Under the pieces are notes generated by a model that saw only the letters and a program-made list of their open reading frames with translations, did no database searches and was not told where the DNA came from. A stretch of 7,967 nt of DNA from DASXAQ01 sp036406615. Lineage in GTDB: Bacteria; Actinomycetota; UBA4738. Positions 1-6,934 of this stretch are shown piece by piece; position 1 is the first letter of the stretch, and each line of letters begins with the position of its first letter. The position numbers and the translations under genes are program-made. The stretch is from positions 1-7,967 of the forward strand of contig DASXAQ010000100.1 of the NCBI GenBank assembly GCA_036406615.1, read 5' to 3'.

Positions 1-12
1 CGGTCAGAGCAG

Positions 13-99
13 TGTCGGAGGGGGGATTTGAACCCCCACGGGCGATGAAGCCCACTAGGCCCTCAACCTAGCGCGTCTACCTAGTTCCGCCACTCCGAC
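13..99 (-). tRNA. tRNA-Leu, anticodon GAG
   Basis: This is a class II tRNA of 87 nt that folds as a complete cloverleaf. The acceptor stem GTCGGAG pairs with CTCCGAC. The D-loop contains GG. The anticodon stem CTAGG/CCTAG holds the loop TTGAGGG, giving anticodon GAG, which reads leucine codons CTC and CTT. A long variable arm (stem GGGC/GCCC) is typical of leucine tRNAs. The T-arm has a GGGGG/CCCCC stem with loop TTCAAAT. The discriminator base is A, as expected for tRNA-Leu. The 3' CCA is not encoded, since the next bases are CTG, so it would be added after transcription. It lies 81 bases downstream of secG on the same strand and has its own -10 box. Confidence 0.96.
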
Positions 100-113
100 G
101 GGATGCGCCCGCG

Positions 114-119
114 ATTATA
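114..119 (-). promoter_or_regulatory. -10 box for tRNA-Leu
   Basis: A perfect TATAAT hexamer lies 14 bases upstream of the mature tRNA 5' end, between secG and the tRNA. Transcription starting about 7 bases downstream would give a leader of roughly 7 to 8 nt, short as is common for tRNA genes. No good -35 hexamer stands at 16 to 18 bases upstream (the sequence there is around CGGTTC). The call therefore rests on the -10 box and its position. Read-through from secG remains possible. Confidence 0.6.
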
Positions 120-147
120 GGCCGGGCTTGCGTGGGAACCGAGAACA

Positions 148-174
148 GGCCTCCGGCGGCCTCCGCGGCCTCCG
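148..174. repeat. three short GGCCTCCG direct repeats
   Basis: The octamer GGCCTCCG occurs three times, at 148-155, 158-165 and 167-174, with start spacings of 10 and 9 bases. The cluster starts 7 bases after the secG stop codon and sits between it and the tRNA promoter. It makes only short stems (GCGG/CCGC with a 3-base loop), so it is not a convincing intrinsic terminator. It may be simple high-GC repetition or a weak transcription-pausing element. Confidence 0.4.
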
Positions 175-180
175 AAGCGC

Positions 181-405
181 CTACGTCCAGAACTTCACGA
201 GGTAGACGGTGGCGAGGCCGTAGACGATCGCGGTCACGACCGTGATGCGGTCGAGCGTCTTCTCCACCGACGTCCCGCCCGAGAGCCCCCCACCGCCGCC
301 GAACATGTCGGAGAGGCCGCCGCCCTTCCCGGAGTGCAGGAGCACCTCGAGGATGAGGAACAGGCACGCGAGGACCTGGATGACGATGACGACGATGTCG
401 AGCAT
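181..405 (-). CDS. secG: protein translocase subunit SecG
   Basis: A 74-residue protein with the SecG layout. The first hydrophobic helix spans about residues 3-22. A Gly-rich cytosolic loop (about 26-43) carries the family signature GKGGGLS followed by FGGGGG. The second helix spans about residues 54-71. SecG is the non-essential accessory subunit of the SecYEG channel in the inner membrane and helps SecA-driven protein export. The ATG start is the only sensible one because it places the first helix at the N-terminus, as in the family. It begins 15 bases after the oppF stop. No strong Shine-Dalgarno is visible in that gap, so translation may be coupled to oppF. SecG commonly follows tpiA in actinobacteria; here a peptide transporter lies in between. 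Identification is firm despite the small size. Confidence 0.93.
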   Translation of the reverse strand: MLDIVVIVIQVLACLFLILEVLLHSGKGGGLSDMFGGGGGLSGGTSVEKTLDRITVVTAIVYGLATVYLVKFWT

Positions 406-420
406 GGGAACCCGATGATA

Positions 421-1550
<1,130 letters not shown>

Positions 1551-1554
<4 letters not shown>

Positions 1555-2561
1555 GAGGTCAGCGCCACCTCCTCCTTGAAGATGCGCTCCTTGTCAGCGA
1601 GCGCCAGATGACAGGCCGACGCGTGATGGCCGTTGGCGGGAACGAGTTCGGGCTCCTCCTGGCGACATCGGTCGAACGCGTAGGGACAGCGCGGATTGAA
1701 CGAGCATCCGCGCGGCAGGAAGATCAGCGACGGCGGCAGCCCCTTGATGGGGCGCAGCCGGTCGACGTCGGCGTCGAGGCGGGCGATCGACTGGAGCAGC
1801 CCCCACGTGTAGGGGTGGTGGGCGCTGTAGTAGATGTCGCGCGACGCGCCGAACTCCACGGCCTTGCCCGCGTACATGACCTGGATGTCGTCGCAGTGCT
1901 CGGCCACCACGCCGAGGTCGTGCGTGATGATCACCACCGCGGCGTTGAACTCGTCCTTCAGCCGGCTGATCAGGTCCAGGATCTGCGCCTGCACCGTGAC
2001 GTCCAGAGCCGTGGTCGGCTCGTCGGCGATCAGCAGGTCGGGGTTGAGCACCAGGGCCATCGCGATCATCGCGCGCTGGCGCATGCCGCCGGAGAACTCG
2101 TGCGGGTACTGGTTCGCCCGTTCGTCCGGGCGCGGGATGCCCACGCGGCGAAGCATGTCGATCGCCTGCTCCATCGCCTGCTTCTTCGACAGGTTCTGGT
2201 GCGCGCGGATGGCCTCCACGATCTGGTCGCCGACCTTGAAGAAGGGGTGCAGCGAGCTCATGGGGTCCTGGAAGACCATCCCCATCTTGGCGCCGCGGAT
2301 CGTCCGCATCTCGTCGGCGGGGAGCTTGAGGAGATCCTGCCCCTCGAAGATGACCTCGCCCTCGATGATGGCCTGCTTGCGGGTGATCAGGCCCATCGTG
2401 GTTAGCATGGAGACGCTCTTGCCCGACCCGGACTCCCCCACGATGCCCAGCGTCTCTCCGGGCGAGATCGAGAACGAGACGCCGTCAACGGCCTTGACCA
2501 GCCCGTCCTCGGTCGGGAAGTGGACCTTCAGGTTCTTGACTTCGAGCAGCGGCTCGGCCAA
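1551..2561 (-). CDS. oppD: peptide ABC transporter ATP-binding protein, OppD/DppD type
   Basis: The second ATPase of the importer, 336 residues, expected to pair with OppF on the cytosolic face of the permeases. Walker A is at 42-49 (GESGSGKS), the Q-loop Gln is at 98, the signature FSGGM is at 156-160, Walker B ends in Asp180-Glu181 and the switch His is at 214. The C-terminal cysteine motif has Cys286, Cys292, Cys299 and Cys317. The start is TTG. A GGAG sits exactly 6 bases upstream (2571-2568), an in-frame stop lies further upstream, and no ATG or GTG lies between that stop and the TTG. The next Met, residue 53, comes after Walker A and would destroy the domain. A gap of 68 bases separates it from oppB, and its stop overlaps the oppF start by four bases. 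Family assignment is firm; substrate is unknown. Confidence 0.93.
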
Positions 2562-2629
2562 CGTCAGCTCCAGGTCCTCACCTACGGCCGCTCATTGTAC
2601 GGTGAAGCCGCCCGCGCCGAAAGCCCGGG

Positions 2630-3619
2630 TCACGTGTACCGCACCCGGGGGTCCAGATACGCGTAGACGATGTCCACGATCAGGTTGGCGAACACGATGA
2701 AGAAGGCCGCCAGCAGGGTCGTGGCCTGGATCGCCGGCAGGTCCGAGTTGATCACCGCCCGGTAGGCGTACAGCCCGATCCCCTGCATGTCGAACGTGAC
2801 CTCGGTGATGATGGCGCCCCCCAGCAGGAAGGCCACGTCCATCCCGAACATCGTCACGACCGGCGTCAGGGCGCCACGCAGGCCGTGCTTGAAGACCACG
2901 CTTCGCTCCGGCAGGCCCTTGGCCCGGGCCGTGCGGATGTAGTCCTCGCTCATCGTCTCCAGGATGTTCCCGCGCACCATCCGCGCGTAGAAGGCCGCGT
3001 ACCCCACCGCCAAGGCGAACCACGGCATGGCCATGTGGCATGCCCAGGGTAAGAGCCCGTACGACCCCACCGTGCCCGCGGTCTTGAATATCGGGACGTA
3101 GCCGCTCGAGCACGCGATCCCCAGCTTGAACCAGAACACGTACAGCATCAGCAGCCCGAGCCAGAAGATCGGCACCGACACGCCCAGCAACGCGAACAGC
3201 ATCGACGCGCGGTCGGCGACCGATCGGCGGCGAAGCCCCGACACGATGCCGATCGGGATGCCCATCAGCAGCCAGATCACGGCCGCGCCGACCGTGAGGG
3301 AGATCGTCACCGGCAGCCTGCTGTACATCTCCTGCTTCACCGACTGGAGGTCCTGGTACGAGAAGCCGAACCCCGGCCAGCCGTACTGGTCTCCGAGGAA
3401 CAGGTGCTTCATGAAGATCAGGTACTGCGTGAACAACGGGCGGTCGGTCCCGAAGATGTGGCGGATCTGCGCGATGAGCTGCGGGGTCGGGTTTCGCCCG
3501 GCGGCCAGGACCGCGGGGTCGGTGGTCGGGAAGACGTAGAAGATGATGAACGTCAGGCCGGTCACGACCATCAGCACGACGACGATCCACAGGAGCCGGC
3601 GGATGATGTAGCGGATCAC
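2630..3619 (-). CDS. oppB: peptide ABC transporter permease, OppB/DppB type
   Basis: Inner-membrane permease of 329 residues, close to the usual OppB/DppB length. The N-terminus is the family type (MIRYIIRRLL). Predicted membrane segments lie near 10-30, 103-127, 137-163, 195-215, 255-275 and 299-320. The cytosolic EAA loop that docks the ATPases is at about 224-255 (EDYIRTARAKGL and following). The protein ends in the typical LDPRVRY. An extracytoplasmic loop follows helix 1 (about 31-100), as in the family. The start is GTG at 3619, with GGAG seven bases upstream and 16 bases after the oppC stop. It should form the heterodimeric channel with the OppC-like subunit encoded just upstream. Gene order C then B is the reverse of the classical opp/dpp order. 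No damage to the reading frame is seen. Confidence 0.93.
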   Translation of the reverse strand: MIRYIIRRLLWIVVVLMVVTGLTFIIFYVFPTTDPAVLAAGRNPTPQLIAQIRHIFGTDRPLFTQYLIFMKHLFLGDQYGWPGFGFSYQDLQSVKQEMYSRLPVTISLTVGAAVIWLLMGIPIGIVSGLRRRSVADRASMLFALLGVSVPIFWLGLLMLYVFWFKLGIACSSGYVPIFKTAGTVGSYGLLPWACHMAMPWFALAVGYAAFYARMVRGNILETMSEDYIRTARAKGLPERSVVFKHGLRGALTPVVTMFGMDVAFLLGGAIITEVTFDMQGIGLYAYRAVINSDLPAIQATTLLAAFFIVFANLIVDIVYAYLDPRVRYT

Positions 3620-3635
3620 CCGGCGGCTCCGATGC

Positions 3636-4784
3636 TCATTTCGCCGTCCGCGGGTCCAGCGCGTCGCGCAGGCCGTCGCCGATCAGGTTGAACGCGAACG
3701 TCGTCAGGAACAGGAACAGGCCCGGGTAGATCATCAGCCACGGGGCGAACTGGTAGATGCCGTTGGCCGACGCGTCCGAGATCATGCGGCCCCACGACGC
3801 CGTCTCCGGGCTCACCCCGACCCCCAGGAACGACAGCGACGCCTCGAACAGGATGTTCGTCGGGATGATCAGCGTGGAGTACACGATGATCGGCATCGCG
3901 AGGTTCGGCATGATCTCGCGGAGCATGATCCGCCAGTCGGAGGCCCCCGTCGCGTACGAGGACTCGACGAACTCCTTCTCCCGCAGCGACAGCACCTGGC
4001 CGCGGATGATGCGCGCGATGTAGGTCCAGTTGACGAACGCGATGATGAAGATGACCAGCGGCAGGCCGGGGCTGATCGACGGCAGCGGCACCGGGAAGTG
4101 CAGCAGGGCAGCGAACAAGCCGAGGAAGATGATGAAGCCGCCCCTGGCGGCCTTGCCGCGACTCCACTGCATGGCGCCGAGGATCACCAGCAGCAGCGCC
4201 ACGAACCACATGGCGGTCGACGCGGGGCCCGACGGCCACTGCATGCTCCCCCCCAGGCACCCCTGCCGGTCGGAGCCGCACACGGCCGCGAGCCCGATGG
4301 CCAGCAGCAGGATCGGCAGCGACATCATCACGTCGATCGTTCGGGAGACCATCGTGTCGACGGCCCCGCGGTAGTAGCCGGCCATCAGGCCGAGGATGAC
4401 CCCGATGATCATGGCGATGCCGGTGGCCACGACGGCCACGATCAGGGAGGTACGCGCCCCGTACAGCACGCGGACGAACACGTCTCGCCCGAGCGTGTCG
4501 TGGCCGAACCAGAAGCTGCTGCTGGGGCCGTAGGGAATCCCGTCCGGGGCGGTCCCGGAGAAGATGAACGGTTCGTTCGGCCCGTGGTGGACGACGTACT
4601 TGGCGATGAACCCTGCGAAGACCGCCAGGAGCGTCAGGACGACGATGAACGCGGCGCCGGCGATCGCGTAGCGGTCCTTGCGCAGGCGGGCCCAGACGAG
4701 TTGGGTCGGCGAGCGTCCCTCGACCCTTCCGAGCTCCGGTTCGGTCGGATCAACGACCGGCTCCGAAGCCACCTGCTGCGCCAT
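3636..4784 (-). CDS. oppC: peptide ABC transporter permease, OppC/DppC type, with extra membrane insert
   Basis: Second permease subunit, 382 residues from the ATG at 4784. The N-terminal OppC region is at 26-61 with helix 1 at about 41-62. A conserved HDTLGRDVFVRVLYGAR segment is at 95-111. Further helices lie near 113-137, 152-170, 240-258, 292-316 and 346-368. The EAA loop is at about 268-300, and the C-terminus is the typical DGLRDALDPR. Family members are usually near 300 residues. The excess is partly an N-terminal tail of about 40 residues and mainly an insert at about 171-239 holding two extra hydrophobic segments (about 190-206 and 214-230). Start choice: GGAGGG lies 6 bases before this ATG and a sigma70-like promoter lies just upstream. 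An in-frame ATG at 4859 would add 25 residues, but it lacks a Shine-Dalgarno and lies upstream of the promoter. Confidence 0.92.
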   Translation of the reverse strand: MAQQVASEPVVDPTEPELGRVEGRSPTQLVWARLRKDRYAIAGAAFIVVLTLLAVFAGFIAKYVVHHGPNEPFIFSGTAPDGIPYGPSSSFWFGHDTLGRDVFVRVLYGARTSLIVAVVATGIAMIIGVILGLMAGYYRGAVDTMVSRTIDVMMSLPILLLAIGLAAVCGSDRQGCLGGSMQWPSGPASTAMWFVALLLVILGAMQWSRGKAARGGFIIFLGLFAALLHFPVPLPSISPGLPLVIFIIAFVNWTYIARIIRGQVLSLREKEFVESSYATGASDWRIMLREIMPNLAMPIIVYSTLIIPTNILFEASLSFLGVGVSPETASWGRMISDASANGIYQFAPWLMIYPGLFLFLTTFAFNLIGDGLRDALDPRTAK

Positions 4785-4790
4785 CCACGT

Positions 4791-4796
4791 CCCTCC
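4791..4796 (-). promoter_or_regulatory. ribosome binding site deciding the oppC start
   Basis: GGAGGG is followed by six bases and then ATG at 4784. This near-ideal Shine-Dalgarno supports the shorter oppC product over the upstream in-frame ATG at 4859. Confidence 0.8.
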
Positions 4797-4814
4797 GGTC
4801 CCCGGGTCGTGCAG

Positions 4815-4843
4815 ATTATGAGGGGAAAGCGCGGCGCTGCCAA
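4815..4843 (-). promoter_or_regulatory. sigma70-like promoter of the opp operon
   Basis: TTGGCA at 4843-4838 and CATAAT at 4820-4815 are separated by exactly 17 bases. Each hexamer matches the housekeeping consensus in five of six positions. The predicted transcription start is near 4807-4810, giving a leader of roughly 23 to 26 bases with the GGAGGG ribosome binding site inside it. The promoter lies between a hairpin after the phosphoglycerate mutase gene and oppC. This points to separate transcription of the transporter, and probably of secG, from the glycolysis operon. Confidence 0.7.
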
Positions 4844-4862
4844 TCTCCTCACCAGCCATATA

Positions 4863-4893
4863 CGGCGCATCCCGCCTGCGGGATTGGGCGCCG
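4863..4893 (-). terminator. hairpin after phosphoglycerate mutase, probable terminator
   Basis: Starting 8 bases after the apgM stop, an inverted repeat folds into a two-part stem. The inner stem ATCCCG/CGGGAT has a 4-base loop. It is continued by the outer stem CGGCGC/GCGCCG, with a 3-base bulge on one side. That gives 12 mostly G-C pairs. The sequence after it (TATATGGC on the minus strand) is not a true U-run, so this would be an atypical intrinsic terminator or an mRNA-stabilising hairpin. Its position between an operon end and a new promoter fits termination. Confidence 0.55.
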
Positions 4894-4901
4894 GGTCGTG
4901 C

Positions 4902-6164
4902 TCAGGACAGCAGCGGGACCAGCGAGGGGAGGACCTCGGGCCCCATGAGGGCGCCCAGGCCGCCGCGAGCCGCCTCCCGTTCGCCGAACGATCGTGTTGC
5001 GTCGGCGGACACGCCGGGGCCGGCCACGAGCAGCGGCACGGGATCGGCCGTGTGCGCCTTGCGAACGCACGACGTCGAATGGTCGGCCGTGACGGCAACC
5101 ACCACCCGGCGCGGGTCCAGGTTCGGGATCAGCTCCGCGAAGAACGCCTCGTCGATGTCCGTGCACACGTCGCGCTTGTCCGCCCACCGGCCGTCGTGCG
5201 CGGGCACGTCGGGGCCCTTGATGTGGATGTACAGCGCGTCGTACCCGCCGAGGGCCTCCGCCGCGAGCGCCGCCCACTGCGCGTACTGCTCCCGGCGGGG
5301 TCCGCCGGTGGGCGCGTCGACCGGCGACATCCCCAGGGCCATCGAGATGCCACGCTCGACCGGCATTTCGACGAAGCACCCCCACGACGGGCCGAACCGC
5401 TCCTTGATGGGCACCAGCCGCGGCACCCGGTCGCCGGCGTCGCGCGTCAGGATCAGGTTCGCCGCCAGCCGGCCCTCGGCGCGGCGGCGGCGGTTCACCT
5501 CGGAGGCGTCCAGGACGCGCGCCGCGTCCTCGACGAACCGGTTGGTGAGGGCGGCAGACCGCTCCGCCTGGTCGGAGCCGTCCAGCGGCTCGGCGATCGC
5601 CACGCGGTCCTCGAAGGTCTCAAGGGCGACGCCCAGGCTTCCCTCCTTACGGTACGCAGGGTCGGTGTTCGAGACGTTGGCCGACAGCGGACCCTCGGAG
5701 CTTCGGATGACCAGCGCCCCGCGATGCTCCACGGTCGCTTCGAGCCGAAGCGACGCGCCCGGCAGCTTCACGCGCTCGTTCACCTCGGCGGCGAGCTCGT
5801 GTGCCTGGTCGCTCGGGAGGTCGCGGCCGACGCGCCGGTCGACGATCTCCTCCCCCTCGCGCGTCGCGAAGTTCACGCGGTAGGCGAGGTCGCCGTCGGC
5901 GAACTCCATGTCGCTGCCGATGGCCTCCAGCACGCCGCGGCCGGGGTGCTGCTCGCGCGGGTCGTATCCCAGGATCGCGAACACCGCGATGTCGGACTCC
6001 GGCGCGATGTCGCGCCCGACCGTGTACACGATGCCCTGGCTCCCGCCGGCGGCCAGCCGGTCGAGCACCGGCGTGTCCGCGGCCTCGAGCGGCGTGCGCC
6101 CGCCGAGCTCGGGGATGGGGTCGTCGCCGAGGCCGTCCAGGCACACGTACAGCAGTTGGTTCAC
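4902..6164 (-). CDS. apgM: 2,3-bisphosphoglycerate-independent phosphoglycerate mutase, archaeal (ApgM) type
   Basis: Interconverts 3-phosphoglycerate and 2-phosphoglycerate in glycolysis and gluconeogenesis without the bisphosphoglycerate cofactor, in the cytosol. The product has 420 residues, near the usual ApgM length and much shorter than bacterial GpmI (about 510). The alkaline-phosphatase-superfamily metal site is visible: Asp10 in CLDGLGDD, the presumed nucleophile Ser57 in ESDIAVFAILGYDP, Asp319 and His323 in HIKGPDVPAHDG, Asp361-His362 in TADHSTSC, and His371. The middle region of about residues 80-200 is the inserted substrate-cap domain. The GTG start at 6164 overlaps the tpiA stop as GTGA, so translation is probably coupled, and no strong Shine-Dalgarno is seen. 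The reading frame stays open far upstream into tpiA, but that part has no family resemblance. It ends the glycolysis operon. Confidence 0.92.
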   Translation of the reverse strand: MNQLLYVCLDGLGDDPIPELGGRTPLEAADTPVLDRLAAGGSQGIVYTVGRDIAPESDIAVFAILGYDPREQHPGRGVLEAIGSDMEFADGDLAYRVNFATREGEEIVDRRVGRDLPSDQAHELAAEVNERVKLPGASLRLEATVEHRGALVIRSSEGPLSANVSNTDPAYRKEGSLGVALETFEDRVAIAEPLDGSDQAERSAALTNRFVEDAARVLDASEVNRRRRAEGRLAANLILTRDAGDRVPRLVPIKERFGPSWGCFVEMPVERGISMALGMSPVDAPTGGPRREQYAQWAALAAEALGGYDALYIHIKGPDVPAHDGRWADKRDVCTDIDEAFFAELIPNLDPRRVVVAVTADHSTSCVRKAHTADPVPLLVAGPGVSADATRSFGEREAARGGLGALMGPEVLPSLVPLLS

Positions 6165-6934
6165 TGGTATCTCACGATGAGCGCGAACTCCTCGGGATCC
6201 AGGCTCGCGCCGCCCACGAGCGCGCCGTCGATCTCGGGGTGCGCCATGAACTCCCGGATGTTCGACGGCTTCACGCTGCCGCCGTACTGGATGCGGACCG
6301 CGGCCGCCGCGTCCGCGCCGTGCAGGTCCGCGATCGTCGAACGGATGAGCCCGGCCATCTGCCCAGCGTCGGACGCACTGGCGTTGCGGCCGGTGCCGAT
6401 CGCCCAGATGGGCTCGTAGGCGACCACGACCCGGGCCGTGCGCGAGGCGTCGAGGCCTCCGAGCGCAGCGCGAACCTGCCCGGTGACCTTGTCCTCCATG
6501 CGCCCGCCGTCGCGCTCTTCCAGCGTCTCGCCGACGCACAGGATCGGCGTCATGTCGGCGCCGAACACCGCGCGCACCTTCTTCGCGACGGCGTCGTCGG
6601 TCTCGCCGAACAGCTGACGGCGCTCGGAGTGGCCGGCGATGACGTACGTGCACCCGAGCGCGGACAGCATGTCGGGGGCGACCTCCCCAGTGAACGCGCC
6701 CTTCGACTCCCAGTGCACGTCCTGGGCCCCGAGCGCGTAGGGAAGCCGGTCGGCGTCCAGCAGGGTCTGTACCGAGCGAAGCGAGGTGAACGCGGGGCAC
6801 ACGACGACCTCGACGCGTTCGGCCTCCTCGCTCGGCAGCAGGTAGGAGAGCTTCTGGACGGCCGCGATGGCCTCCAGGTGTGTCTTGTGCATCTTCCAGT
6901 TCGCCGCGATGATCGGGCGCCGCGCCGGTGGCAT
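6161..6934 (-). CDS. tpiA: triosephosphate isomerase
   Basis: Interconverts dihydroxyacetone phosphate and glyceraldehyde 3-phosphate in the cytosol. The product has 257 residues, normal for the family. Catalytic and binding residues are all present: Asn12 and Lys14 in ANWKMHK, the electrophile His102 in IAGHSERR, the catalytic base Glu174 in AYEPIWAIGTG (which also forms the mobile loop 6), and the phosphate-binding segments YGGSVKP at 217-223 and VGGASL at 240-245. The ATG start shares one base with the pgk stop (TGATG). GGAGG lies seven bases upstream at 6946-6942, so the start is well supported. Its stop overlaps the apgM start. Co-transcription and coupled translation with both neighbours are likely. 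Confidence 0.97.
   Translation of the reverse strand: MPPARRPIIAANWKMHKTHLEAIAAVQKLSYLLPSEEAERVEVVVCPAFTSLRSVQTLLDADRLPYALGAQDVHWESKGAFTGEVAPDMLSALGCTYVIAGHSERRQLFGETDDAVAKKVRAVFGADMTPILCVGETLEERDGGRMEDKVTGQVRAALGGLDASRTARVVVAYEPIWAIGTGRNASASDAGQMAGLIRSTIADLHGADAAAAVRIQYGGSVKPSNIREFMAHPEIDGALVGGASLDPEEFALIVRYQ

Noticed and set aside
2578..2595. Five-codon ATG frame just upstream of oppD, possible leader peptide
   Set aside because: It encodes only MSGRR, has no convincing ribosome binding site and no attenuator-like stems around it.
2594..2599. TACAAT as an internal promoter before oppD
   Set aside because: The hexamer is a fair -10 match, but no -35-like sequence lies 16 to 18 bases upstream, so it is not reported as a promoter.
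4098..6419. A 773-codon open frame on the plus strand
   Set aside because: It lies antisense to oppC, apgM and part of tpiA, which have clear family motifs. Its predicted protein is low-complexity, rich in Arg, His, Gly and Ala, with no recognisable domain. It is a typical shadow frame in high-GC DNA.
6165..6800. Upstream in-frame extension of the phosphoglycerate mutase
   Set aside because: The frame is open but lies fully within tpiA, and the extension shows no family similarity. The GTG at 6164 places the conserved CLDGLGDD motif at the correct distance from the N-terminus.
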